Positions 49,130-60,939 of a DNA stretch of 64,000 nucleotides are shown here, in pieces. Position numbers and translations under genes: made by a program. The stretch is from Gyrodactylus bullatarudis. Lineage: Eukaryota; Platyhelminthes; Monogenea; Gyrodactylidea; Gyrodactylidae. Below the pieces are notes generated by a model. That model made no database searches and was not told where the DNA came from. It saw only the letters and a list, made by a program, of their open reading frames with translations. Numbering within the stretch: position 1 is the first letter of the stretch; the number at the start of each line of letters is the position of its first letter. The stretch is from contig SSNU01000159.1 in assembly GCA_012064415.1 (NCBI GenBank), forward strand, positions 53,982 through 117,981. Direction: 5' to 3'.

Positions 49130-49580
49130 AATCTAATTGTCATGAAGATGAGAATTTACAAAAAAACTCAATATTTTTCTTCAGAATGTCAGGAAAAAAA
49201 TTATTTTTCGAATTTCATAATTAAATAAGCCAATAAGTTGTGGAAATAAAAAAAATATTTCTGAAAGAATTCAATCTGACTAAAATTAGGCCGTTTCATG
49301 AATTTCGAAAATGCACCGAATTTCCACTTTTTCAACATTCGAACCCATAGTTTTTTTTATCAAATTTAAAGCAGTTATGTGCTGATATTTGGGATCAAAA
49401 TTAGACAAAGAATTCAAATTGGGCAGTGGAGGAAAAAAGGGTTTCAAGAAAATGTTAAACTTTTAAATTTTGGATCATTCCCCATCGTCATAATCAACAA
49501 ATTCAAACTTTTTATCCAATGCCGATCACGAATATCTGCATTTAATTGCTTCCACAATTTATTTGCTTATTTCATTATGG
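49130..49580. repeat. Foldback element, subfamily C, truncated
   Basis: Left end 'gtcatgaagatgagaattta', then arm and centre as at 18730-19391. The right arm is cut after 'cttatttcattatgg'. Confidence 0.7.
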
Positions 49581-50890
49581 CCTATAGAGGGTTGAGTCCA
49601 GGTAACAGAATACGTCCATTGAAAGATTCTAAATCAGAATATAGAAAATACAAGAACCTAGATCTCAAAATATTTTTTAGGGGACAAGTGGAGAAATATA
49701 GTCAAGTTTTGATCCTAGAGTTTCTACTCAAAGGCGCCACGAGGAAGAATAACACATTAGGAAATACAGACTTTAAATAGTTCAGAAACTAAAAGAGTCT
49801 AGGGAAAGTTTCCTTCTATTCTTTTGTTAAGAATTTATTCCTGAACAAGAAGATGTCATTTCTGTCTTACTATCTCACCTTATATTTTTTTCTATTAAAA
49901 GGAATAACTCGATTGTATAGCTCTTTAAGAAGCACATATCTGAAAAATTTCTACAAAAGTGGAAAATATCATTGAGTAGAAAAATAAGATTTGTAAGACC
50001 ATGTTATATAAAATACTTCTTCCATCATAAAAACTTCAACAAAAAGCTTTCGAAATTTGAAAATTAACAAGATTGAAGCTTTGAGGCATAGATTTTTTGA
50101 CAATTATTTAAAACAAACCTTTTCAGTTTTTTTGCAAAATTTTACATACCAAACTAATTTAAATTTTTTTTCTAACTTGATGAGTAAGACAGAATATATA
50201 TAAGTAAAATCCGGCCTTTTAAATTAACTTTTGAGTTCTTTTATAATTCAAAAAAGAGTTTAGACAATAATGAAATTGCTTCAATTTCAATGGAAAAGTG
50301 AATATATAAAATGCATTTTTGAAAATCGAATAAATCTTTTTTTCGATTCTGTTGTTGTTCATCAAACAGTGAACAGAATAAATAGTCAAATGTGTGAATT
50401 AATGCTTTTGATATTTATTTTGTTTAAAAATCTCGTTAAATTCATGGAAACACTTCCTCTTTCCTTTCTTTCTCTAGCAATACAGTGAAAAGGTCTTTTT
50501 TCCATCTGTAAGTAGAAAAAATTGTAAATTTCGAACAGAGCTTAGACAAATAAATCAGAGTGCAATCAAGAGCTATGGGAAGATAACTTTATCAAGTTTG
50601 ATTTCTCAAGACACATCAAATACCGATGACTAAAATTAATTCTTTTATTACAATTCACTTAATATTCTCTAACAAATAGCAGTAATGAAAAGAAAGGTCA
50701 GACTAAAAATTTGAATTTCCATGTGAATTCTTCTGAAATTTCTGTATCAAATTATTCGTCCTATAACGTAAGGAGATCTATTTTTAAGGTTTGATATTGA
50801 GCCGAAAAATCGATTGATTCATGAAGTCTAACTGTAAATTTATGTTATCGTGATAATCAGAAAAATTTTATTGTTTTACTCAATAAGGAA
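49581..50890. other. Stretch without a recognised gene
   Basis: Contains the end of an ORF (to 49780, tail GATRKNNTLGNTDFK) and a 72-codon ORF at 50270-50488, neither with a recognisable family. Otherwise AT-rich. Confidence 0.35.
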
Positions 50891-50896
50891 TTACAA

Positions 50897-50995
50897 ACGT
50901 CTCGTCCACTGAAGAAGGTACTTGACTATCTCAGTACCGAAACATCTGGAAGAGGCTTTGGAAAAAAATTTGGTTTTATTACGATTAAATCTATT
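50897..50995 (+). repeat. CTGAAGAA-hairpin-GAAAC repeat (copy 3)
   Basis: CACTGAAGAA, stem GGTAC/GTACC with loop 'ttgactatctca', GAAACAT (50907-50945), then 'ctggaagaggctttgg' and 'cgattaaatcta' as at 38947-39036. Confidence 0.65.
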
Positions 50996-51019
50996 TTTCG
51001 GAATTTTTATTGAAGATTT

Positions 51020-52600
51020 AAGATTCCAACATGGAACAAAACAAATTTTACTATTAAGGAATTAGAAGCGTTAAACAACCAAATCTTCACTGTACAATTT
51101 TCCAGGCGAGCCGGCTTAATTAATCCGAATTGATTTCGGTCCCGACATTTAAATTTCACTCTGGTGAAAAAAACTCTCTAAATTTTCAGCTTTAATTTTT
51201 ATTCGAAGCTAATTTTGCTTCTAAGTATAATGGCCCAATCTTTAGCTGGACTTTATAATATCGATCAGATCTAAAATAATGGGTTCGTTTACATTTTATA
51301 GATGAATAAAATATGAATTTAAATATGCAATCGCCTGAACTCTATCTGCAAAACCTTCTGAGATAGCCTATTTTTGATTGCTAACTTCTGAACTAATAAT
51401 AATTGCGTTGAAACAACTGTAGATTTGTAATCAATGTTAACCCTATGATACACAAAATATTGAATTCGAGTCATGAAAAAAAATTCTCTGAGACTGTAAA
51501 GGTTGAAATTGTATAAAATATCACTAAATAGTTTGTGGACAATCAATATTCAAAACGATATTGTATTCAAGCTTCATCTCAAAGATTTCTTTCTTCACAA
51601 AAGTGGTATCGAATCGATAGTTTTATCCCCAAGCAAAGATGAGCTGTATGATAATAATATGCCATCGTAAATGTCTAAAAAAAGATGAAAAAATCAAGTT
51701 TAATTTTTAATCAAACTTTAATGATATTCAACAATGGATCGTAATTTCCTTTGTTTCTTTGATATTAGAATCATTTTTCCAGTGTAAGTCAACATATGGC
51801 AACATATTTTACGTTATCATTTAATACAAAGTAGTTCATAAAAATTACTTTTAACAAACTTGTACAAAAGTCGAGTTAATCGAAGGAATTAATTCCTGTT
51901 CCATTCTATTTGACTTTTCTCAAGCTTTCCGATTACTAACGGGAAACTTTTTTTGTTCCTCGATCAACTCCATTAGGAATTAAGTTGTCATTTTTTATAG
52001 TCAAAAATTTGGATACTCATCCAGTTTGTTAGATTTACTCCTGGGATTTACAAGTTATAGAATTATTGAAGGAATTTTGTTCATCAAACTATTTAAATTA
52101 CACGGGCAAGAGGTGAGGAGTTGACTGGGTCCTTATTTTTTTGAATGATGAAAATTTTAATAAATCTAAAAAGCGTAAATTAAGAATTCTTCTGCGGATT
52201 TTCTTCACAATGTATGAGAAATAAAGCTGGAAAAAGACTCATTTTATACACGAAATTTTTGAAATCTATTATAATAAATTCTAAATTTCAGAAATTCGAA
52301 ATTTGTTTTTCTTCAGATTTTGTTCTTGAACGGCATAATTTTATTCAGAGTTGAATAGACAAGAGTAGCTAATTATGAGCAGAGTGTCCCTACTAACAAC
52401 TCCTCCTCTCCCCCGAAACTCAAAGATTAATTTTGGAATGGACCAGTGAAAGAACTTAAAATATTTTTATTGTAATAGTATATAAATGTTATCAGGGTAG
52501 TAACTTATTTTCTCTGACCTTTCTTATGAGTTTTGAACTAAACGAAAATATTCTCGATGAAATTCGACAATATTATCTTTCGAATAATAGAAAATAATTA
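51020..52600. other. Stretch without a recognised gene
   Basis: Includes a repeat at 51310-51510 shared with 29510-29655. The remainder is AT-rich with no coding signal. Confidence 0.4.
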
Positions 52601-52604
52601 TTTT

Positions 52605-53262
52605 ATATCACGTTTGGAATCTATGATTTTTACGAAAATCACGATTATTTCATTAAAAATTCGAATAATTAAAAGATTTTTTGGAATCCTTATCATGTTG
52701 GCTACTTTTTTTACCTTGAGAAGAAAAATATGGTAATTTTTCAAATTTCGATTTGACGCCAAAATCCCATTTTTTCGAACTTTGAACTGAAAATTATTAT
52801 TGATTTGAAAGTGGGAGTGTGGCCAAAAGATTTTTTTAGGATCAGAATTAGACAAGAAAGCCGAATATCCCTGATAAACTATTTTCGAGAGATTTCGATT
52901 TATCAAAATTTCATTGATTTTCAAGTAGTGAATTTGATCAAAAAATCGAAATTCAGCTCCCAAAAGATAATGAGGTTATGCATTAGAACAGATTCAGCAT
53001 ATTTGGTTACTTTCTCTGATCCTAAAAAAAAATCTTTTGGTCACACTCCCACTTTCATATCAATAATAATTCTCAGTTCAGAGTTCGAAAAATGGGATTT
53101 TGGCGCCAAAATTTGAAAAATTACCATATTTTTCATGAAAATAATTTTTTCAGAACTTTTTCTTTCAATCATTAAAGTGGGCAACATGAGTAGGATTCCA
53201 AAAAATCTTTTAATTATTCGAATTTTTAATGAAATAATCGAGATTTTCATATCAGTTAGCTT
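52605..53262. repeat. Foldback element, subfamily B
   Basis: Arms mirror about 52930: 'gatttttttaggatcagaat' against 'gatcctaaaaaaaaatcttt', and 'cgccaaaatcccattttttc' against 'aaaatgggattttggcgcca'. The right end 'atcagttagctt' is followed by TA; the left end is diverged. Confidence 0.8.
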
Positions 53263-53747
53263 TACTAATATTACAGCATTATCAAAGTTTTTACATATGA
53301 GATTCTACAAAATCCTTTCTCATTTTTGTCATAGGCTATTTTTTACATAAAACCGGAACCCGAATTTATGATATTGATTCTTCCGTTGTAAGAAATAGAC
53401 TTTAAATGTTGCCAGTTTTATATGATCACGAATATAGTTCGTTATGAAACGTAATTTTCTTGTATTAAAAATCTTAATTAATGTCTTATCTGAGACAAAA
53501 GAGTTTGAACAAGAAGGGAATATAATACGGTATGCGGTCATTTCTTGGGAAAACATACGAGCTGAAAATATCGGTTATATTTGGATAAAATAGCAAATTT
53601 TAAAAAATCATTTATTTCTGTTTCAGTATAACAGGCTGAAGTTTTTTTAAAAACAGTATTTATAATTAAACTGAATATTCCGAGATATATTTGTCCGAAC
53701 GTTTATTCCTAAAAAAATTCTATAGATTAATAAATTATAGGTAATAA

Positions 53748-53856
53748 GATAGGTATGAGATCATGAAAGTAAATGGTATTTTGTTTTTGACAAATTTGTC
53801 GTACCACTGAAGAAGGCGTGTGAAGACAATCACCGTCGAAACGTTTGGATGACCAT
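53748..53856 (+). repeat. CTGAAGAA-hairpin-GAAAC repeat (copy 4)
   Basis: Near-identical to 18574-18688. The motif core is at 53805-53844, with the two-part stem GGCG/CGTC and GTGA/TCAC. Confidence 0.65.
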
Positions 53857-53939
53857 GGCTGAGAATTCTAATATTGACCTAAGTTTTAATAAATTTTATT
53901 ATAAAACTAATTCTAGATCTATTTAATGAAATAAGAAGA

Positions 53940-54290
53940 TGCCAGATTATTTCACAAATAAAGATCTCTATTTCGGGCATACTCATCAGTGTGAAACATG
54001 CCATATAAATACTGGTTTTAATAAAGTAGACAAATCTTATTATTGGTCAAGATTTACAATTTTTCCAATTGGTTCCTACCTGTTACCAGGTAAGAACTGT
54101 TAAAGTTTGAAAATACATTGTTCTTTACATTTCAAGTGATAATAATTACAGTGTAAAATTTTTTAAAGTTTAGAAAAGTGTTAATAAAATTATGATAATT
54201 ATGGTAACTATTGAGTTGCTCTGAAGAATTGTGTTATTTATAAATTTGTGTCTACCTCTTGAGATTCACATTATCTAGATTTGAAAATTA
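53940..54290 (-). mobile_element. Penelope-like element 3' tail
   Basis: On the minus strand this matches the PLE 3' UTR at about 5220-5480 ('caactcaatagttaccata', 'ctttaacagttcttacctgg', 'tatttatatggcatgt') and ends in a hammerhead. No coding sequence retained. Confidence 0.7.
53945..54005 (-). ncRNA. Hammerhead ribozyme, long stem I
   Basis: Minus strand: stem I TTTCACA (53996-53990) pairs over 7 bp with TGTGAAA (53956-53950). CTGATGA (53989-53983), loop ATGCC, GAAA (53974-53971), ATA/TAT stem III. Predicted cleavage after 53957. GGCAT (54003-53999) complements the ATGCC loop. All core bases are present. Confidence 0.75.
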
Positions 54291-54714
54291 TTTCCATCAA
54301 CTTGAAATATTTGATGAAAAAAATTATCTTATTCTTATTTGGTTTTCATTCTCCTGAGTTTAGGAACAAAAAACGGAGTTGGAATAAATTTTTTCTATAA
54401 GAAATAAATTATTATAACACCATAAGCAATATCAACTCTGATAATAACAGAAAATTAAATTAAACGTTGGAAAATAAATTTTTTTCAGTTCTAGTTAACA
54501 ATCGAATTATTTTTGCTAATTGAATAATTTAGATCTGAAATGAAAACTCCAATAACAAATTTTCCTGTACGCTCTATAAATTTTTGACAGTATGTTCATG
54601 AGATCGAAATGAAAAGATTGTGAAAATTTGAGAATTTTTTAGCCTTTTGAGAAATATTGGAATTTGAGTTTTATCGAATTTTAAGTCTTATTTTTGCTCT
54701 AAAATGTTTATGAT

Positions 54715-55345
54715 AGCTCGGAATTCTAAAGAGAATTCGAAAAAATTCGGAAAAAATTCAATCTGACCAAAATAAGGCCAATTTTTGGATTTCACTCCAC
54801 TTTTCAACTTTTGAACCAAAAATTTTATCGACTTCGATGATTCGAAGCAGTTAAGTGATGATATTTGGGATAACATTATCTAAAGAATTCGAATTTAGCC
54901 AAAGAGATAGCGAAGAGTTTATTGTTTCGAAAAAAGTTAAACTTCCAGATTTTGAATAAATTGCATTCGTGATAATCGAAAAATTTTAATGGTTCGATTC
55001 CCAAATTAATGACGAATTTCAGTGAACTTCTGCAGGGAAATTCGAATCCTTCCTTCAATTTTGATACGAAATATCATCACTCAACTGCTTCGAATCATCG
55101 AAATAGATATAAATGTTGGGCTCAAAAGTTGAAAAAGTGGAGATTTGGTGCATTTTTTCGAAATCTAAAAATTGGCCTAATTTTGGTCGGATTGAATTTT
55201 TTTCGGAATTTTTTCGAATATCCACATCTTATTAATAGCTCATTCCTTTTTAGAATTCAAAAAAATATTTTTGTCTGTGAATCCGGAGAAAAATATTGAG
55301 TTTTTTGTAAAAATAGTAAATTCTCATCTTCATGTCAATTAGGTT
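54715..55345. repeat. Foldback element, subfamily C (left end missing)
   Basis: Almost identical to 48043-48648 over about 600 bp, ending 'catgtcaattaggtt' then TA. The outer left arm is replaced by unrelated sequence. Confidence 0.8.
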
Positions 55346-55400
55346 TATATCGAATAAAGCAAATACGGAGCAATAAACAATATATTTGAAGTATAGAATA

Positions 55401-56135
55401 AAGCTAGTAAATATGAAGATGGGAATTTATGGTTTCTACAAAATTCTCAATTTTTCCATCAAGAATTCTAGTTTGATCAAGATTTTTTGGAATCTAATCA
55501 TGAGACCCATTTTTACGATTTGAAGAAAAATCTTTTGTAAAAATCAATTTTAAATTGGAAATTATGGCATATTTCAAATCCCGAGTTAGCGCCAAACTTC
55601 AATTTTTCTGAACATTGAGTTGAAAATTTTTGTTGATTTTAAAGTGGGAGAGGGATCAAAAGTTGATTTTTAGGATCGGGATTAGACAAGAAAACCGATC
55701 ATCACCACAAAACATTAGAAAAATCTGTCATTTTTCTGGAAATATGGATCATTAAAATTCCATCGGTTTTCAAATAGAGAAAATGATCATAAAATGAAAA
55801 TTAAATTTTTTTACGATGTTGGGTTGGTTCTCAAAATAAGATTCAGCATATTTGAATCCTGTGTCTATCTTGATCCTAAAAATCAACTTTTGATCCCTCT
55901 CTCACTTTAAAATCAACTCAATGTTCAAAAACATTGAAGTTTGGCGCTTAATTAGGATTCGAAATATGCAATAATTTCCTTAAAAATTGATTTTTACAAG
56001 AGATTTTTTCTTCAAATCGTGGAAATGGGTCTTATGATCTAGATTCCAAAAAATCTTGATCAAACTCGAATTCTTGATGGAAAAATTGAGAATTTTGTAA
56101 AAACCATAAATTCCCATCTTCATATTAACTAGCTT
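55401..56135. repeat. Foldback element, subfamily A, complete (735 bp)
   Basis: TA at 55399-55400 and 56136-56137. Left end AAGCTAGTAAATATGAAG; right end 'cttcatattaactagctt'. Arms are complementary through most of the length ('gatcaagattttttggaatc' and complement), with a loop near 55770. No ORF. The best reference copy for the group. Confidence 0.88.
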
Positions 56136-56137
56136 TA

Positions 56138-56769
56138 GAAATGTGTTCGAGAGATAAAACTGTCTTTCTCTAATAAGTATTTAATTATTAGATATGAATA
56201 ATGTATTGAAAATGCTCAAAAAATATTTTCATATAAACACTTTTCATTATTATTATGATTATTTCTTTCTGATTCCGATTATGTATTAGATTTCAGAAAT
56301 GCCTATTGATTCATCGTCTGTTTTCATATATTTTTATTCAAAATGTGGGGTTCAGATATGTTTTCACGCTAAAAAATTTCAAAATTATATTTAAAAACAT
56401 CAAAAAAAGGTAATTTTTCTGAAAAGAATCAAAGAGCAAGAAAAATCTTCAATTGACTACATTTCTTATACTTTGATTTTAAATGCTAAATTAGAGTTGA
56501 AATATAAATAAAATAAACATCTGAAAAGTTATTTGACATTGCTAGAGACTCGATCATGGAAATGAGGAGCCTTTTTTCCTGTTTGGGAATACTACATCTT
56601 CATGGTCCCTATTTTTTTGTTTGTTTCTAAGTTTTTTGAAAATAATTTCAGTTAGATAAAGCGATACTTGTATTGCTTGTTTAGAGTATATGAATAAGAA
56701 TTTCTCAAAGAAAATCAATATTTCAACTGATTTGATTAAATTCAAAAAAAATTTCTTTCCTTTAGCCCC
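56138..56769. other. Upstream region of the muscarinic receptor gene
   Basis: AT-rich. A splice acceptor (tttcctttag, ending 56765) lies four bases before the receptor ATG, so an upstream 5'-UTR exon probably exists; I could not locate it. Confidence 0.5.
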
Positions 56770-58141
56770 ATGTTGAACAGCACCATCGATGTACCTGACA
56801 GAGTGAACTCCGTCAAAGTCTTGTCCATTATCCTCGGCTTGATAAGTATTGTAATGGCAGTCGGTGGGAACATTTTAGTCCTGTTAAGTTTCCCGCTGAA
56901 CAGGCAATTGCGATCAGTTGTATCAAATTATTTTTTGCTCTCTCTGGCTGTAGCCGATTTGATAATCGGCGTCATTTCGATGCCATTTTATGTTATAAAT
57001 TTAATCTACGATCAATGGCCGTTCCATGCGATGCTTTGTGATTTATGGCTAGCCATTGATTTCACTTCGTCAAATTCATCAGCAACACATCTTCTTTTAA
57101 TTTGTCTCGATCGATATTTGAGTATAACACGGCCCTTCACATATCGCATTAGGCGGACGCGAAAAAAAGCCATATTTAGCTGTGTTATAATCTGGATTTA
57201 CTCAATTTTCATCTGGTTCGTTCCAATCTTTCTTCAAAGATTAATAACAGAAGAAATTACAATTCAATGTTACGTATTCTTCATTAAGAATCAACCATAC
57301 CTGAGAATCTTGAGTATAATGATAGTATTTTTCATACCAACACTTCTTATGGTGATTTTGTATTCGGGAATTTACATTGAAACTAAAAATCGGAAGAAGA
57401 ATCTTAATGAACTTCAGGCCCACAAAAAGACTGAAACAGATCGCCAAGCAATAAAAAGTGCCCAGACTTTTGATATCCAAAGAGAATTCGACATGAAAAG
57501 TCTCACCAGTCTGAAGAATGCCAGACTTGGATTACGGCTTTCCACTCATATGTCAGATATTAAGGAAACACCACCTTCAAGTCCTATTCTCCTATTTGAG
57601 AACACAATGAATAAATCCGCTTTAAACTCAGGTTCTGGGAAGATTTCATCAGATAGATTTTCCTCAAATTCTCAGGGCTCAAAGAAAACTAAGACAAATC
57701 GTCGAGAACTCAAAAATGAACAGAAAGCAGCAAGAACATTGAGCGCCATACTTGTCGCGTTTATCATGACATGGGCACCATATTCCATTTATACCTTGTT
57801 TTATCCACCGCCAACAGATCTAAGCATTATCTTTCAATTATGTAAGTCATCAAAAATTGTATCTCAAGACAAGAATTTAATTTTTTTAACTTAAAAAAAA
57901 TCATATCTACTTGAAAGTATTCTGATTAAATTTTTCTTCAGTTTATACCCTATGCTACCTAAACTCGGCCTTGAATCCACTACTTTACGCTATGTGCAAT
58001 GAAAATTTTCGGAAAACCTTTATCATTCTTCTCACATGTAAATGGAAAATGTCACAGCCAGATGCCAACAATGGTTGCATTGTTAATTTACACACAAACA
58101 AAATTCCCCACAGGGCCAACAAACGCATTGTTTTCAAATAA
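56770..58141 (+). CDS. Muscarinic acetylcholine-like G-protein-coupled receptor
   Basis: Two exons, 56770-57841 and 57942-58141, with a 100-bp GT-AG intron; the product is 423 residues. It is a rhodopsin-family receptor of the plasma membrane. N-terminal NST is a glycosylation site. TM1-TM7 are all present. C90 and C167 form the conserved disulphide. D97 (3.32) is the amine-binding Asp in LWLAIDF. DRY is at 114-116, TWAPY in TM6 (W335, Y338) and NPLLY at 369-373. The segments [25 protein letters not shown] and [14 protein letters not shown] are muscarinic-type. The third intracellular loop is short (about 205-318). Binding-site changes from vertebrate M1-M5: Y3.33 is F98, N6.52 is S339, T5.39 is R179 and T5.42 is S182, while Y7.39 and Y7.43 are kept. 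I infer an invertebrate non-A (perhaps B-type) muscarinic receptor; another amine ligand is not excluded. Confidence 0.9.
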
Positions 58142-58508
58142 ATTTCTCCCAATTTGGCCATAAGGATTTTTAAATATCACTTTTAATTTCCTTAACGAAT
58201 AAACTATTTTTTAACAACGAAGGTATTTTCCCCGCTAGCTAGATTATCATGCTCCATACTCATAAGCTATTTCTTGGCAGAGATGTTTTTCTAAGCCAAA
58301 GAATAATAACAAACTCAAAATTAACTTTAATCTTTCACAAATTAATGTTTCATAGGAACAAAATTTATTTAGAGTGAACCTGGGAAAGAGTTGAGTTTAA
58401 TGGAAAACAACACTGAAGATCATGTAGTCTTGAGACGAATGGAATCGTTAACTAATCTCGTTACTAAGATTAACAAGATAAACTGAGATCTTTGTTAATC
58501 TTACCTAC
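58142..58508. other. 3' flank of the muscarinic receptor gene
   Basis: An AATAAA about 55 bp past the stop (near 58198) is a candidate poly(A) signal. Nothing else is recognised. Confidence 0.45.
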
Positions 58509-58510
58509 TA

Positions 58511-59201
58511 AAGTTGGTTGATATGAAGTTGGGAATCTATGATTTTTACAGAAATCTCGATATTTTCATCAAGAATTCGAATTTGTTAAAGATTTTCTGG
58601 AATCCTACTCATGCTGCCCACTTTTACCATTTGAAGGAAAAAAATCTGAAAAAACATTATTTTTATGAAAAATATGGTCATTTTTCAAATTCCCATTTGG
58701 CGCCGAAACGCTGACCGAAAGAGTTTTTTCAGGATTAAGATTAGACAAGAAAATCAATTCAACTGAATCTGATCTAATGCTCAACCTTAGTATAGTTGAA
58801 TTTCGTTTTTTTGATCATTTTCACTACTTGAAAACCAATGAAATTTCGATAATTCAAAATCTCTCGAAAATGGGGTAACTGTCGATAACTTGACGGTGCT
58901 AGTCAGCTTTCTTGTCTAATCTTGATCCTGAAAATAAATTTTTGATCATTCTCCCACTTTCAAATCAACAAAAATTTTCAGCTCAAAGTTCGAAAAAATG
59001 GGATTTTGGAGCCAAATTGAATTTTGAAAAATGACCATATTTTTCATAAAAATAATGTTTTTTCAGATTTTTTTCCTTCAAATGGTAAAAGTGGGCAGCA
59101 TGAGTAGGACTCCAGAAAATCTTTAACAAATTCGAATTCTTGATGAAAATATCGAGATTTCTGTAAAAATCATAGATTCCCAACTTCATATCAATTAGCT
59201 T
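58511..59201. repeat. Foldback element, subfamily B, complete (691 bp)
   Basis: TA at 58509-58510 and 59202-59203. Left AAGTTGGTTGATATGAAG; right 'cttcatatcaattagctt'. Arms complementary ('gattttctggaatcctactc' and 'gagtaggactccagaaaatc' in inverse order). The two arm-derived ORFs on opposite strands are a by-product of the palindrome. Confidence 0.87.
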
Positions 59202-59416
59202 TAAATAGCTTGTCAATCTTGTTACCTGTTAGTAAGAATTGCTAGCTAGAATATTGGTATTCGTCAAGTAAGAAGGGATGTATTGGACTAGAATTTTATT
59301 AAGTTAGGTGAATCATAATACCTGGCTCATAGGTAACATTATACCAATCGAACACAATTTCTCGCTACTTTAAGATTCACTTGAGTCCATAGGACTCTAT
59401 ATTAATAGAGATAAAA

Positions 59417-60060
59417 GCGAAATAATGTTTCCATTGGGTCTCCCTACAACCCTCCTTGAATCGCTCCTACTTCCTGGAGAAATTGTCTCCTCTAGGTTTG
59501 TCACAAACTCATTAAAATTAAATCCATACTTCAATCTGCCTAAAATTAATTCTACGATTTTTGCTATCCTTAAGTTCTCAAAATCAGGAATCTTGAGAAT
59601 TAAGGCTTATAAATCATTTGTGCTCACGAACTTTGATTTCTCCCCTCCTTACAAATTTAACTTATGAAAAAGCTCGAAATATCGAGAGAATCCAAAGTAG
59701 ATTTCTATACGCACTCTACCCTGAGTTGGATTCCTACAATGCTCGTATCTCGGCTTCTGGTCTAAATCTAACTTCATGTGTAAGCAAAACATACTATTTT
59801 AAATGTATATTTTTTATTTAACCCAGTCCCACAGTGATTTTTATATCACACATCATTTTAGCAACTCATTATTATTCATTCAAGCCTCAGAAAATACTTC
59901 GTTTACCACCCATTCGATAGGAAATCTATTAATCTCCTGGAATACGCAAAGATCTTGGCTGTATCATTCGTCAAACTCGCGCTATACTAATTCAAAGAGG
60001 CTTTGTATTTTCAAAGTTAATCATGTCTGAATCAGACATCTTTACTATCAGCGAAATCTC
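59417..60060 (+). mobile_element. LINE ORF2 C-terminal fragment
   Basis: Frameshifted reading: LPTTLLESLLLPGEIVSSRF, KFSKSGILRIKAYKSFVLTNF, then EKARNIERIQSRFLYALY and ARISASGL, the post-RT region of a non-LTR element. The segment 59851-59940 recurs at 29309-29398. It is a second LINE lineage distinct from the one at 42 kb. Confidence 0.65.
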
Positions 60061-60935
60061 TATTTAGAATGTTGAGAATCTTTACTTCAGGTTAAAATTA
60101 AGTATATGATCTCGTATCTACTTATGAGTAACCATAGATAATTATATACTAAGTAAGTCGATACCAAAATCAAGTTCAAGAAAATCTATTCAGGGAACTA
60201 TCTGAGAACAGAGATAGAAGGTCTCAAAAAGTCGTGGGGGTAAATTATTTACTGTGATTACGTAAATACTTAATACTCGGGGTGAAACAATATTGATTTT
60301 TAATCGAGTTAGAAATTGTACCCACTAATCCATTCCGACAATTTAAGGTAAATAATAATGATATGTATTTTTGAAAGATTCAAAAATCTATCTTCTCTTT
60401 CAAAAAGTTGGAGTATTTCTAAATGGGTTACTTCCGAAAATGACCCCAAAAATTTCCAAAAGATACTTTTTATAAATAACAAGAAATAATCTTATTCTAC
60501 ACTGAATTTCATTGGAGTTTGTTGAAATTAACAACTCTTCTTATTTCACTATTCCGATCTTGAGAAACTTAAAATAGATCTTCTAAGTTTGTAACACCTA
60601 GGTTCGCGTAAGTTTTTTTCTAAGAATTTACCTGACAATAAATTCATATACGAAATTGTGATATTGAACGAATGTTTTTCACTTATTTTCATTGGGGTCA
60701 TTAGTCGAAAAGTATTTCCTATGGGGTGATTTTTGGAAAAAAAAATTTTTCTTGTGGTGTTTTTTGGAATTACCCCTTTCTAAATACATTTTCAAACTTA
60801 GCTTTCAATTCTTAAAATATTTGAGTATTCGGCTAAACATCTTTAGAGCAGTCCTCTACTCTCTAAATTATCAGGAGGAGTTATATCAATAATCATCTTT
60901 AAATACAATTCTAAGACACGGTTTTCGATTTCAAT
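60061..60935. other. AT-rich stretch, nothing recognised
   Basis: No coding similarity, RNA gene or bounded repeat detected. Confidence 0.4.
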
Positions 60936-60939
60936 TTTT

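Noticed and set aside
58514..59216. Matching ORFs on opposite strands in the 58.5-59.2 kb element (and similar pairs at 25-27 kb, 48 kb and 52-53 kb)
   Set aside because: They are arm sequences of palindromic elements read from each side; composition is AT-driven and no protein family is recognised.
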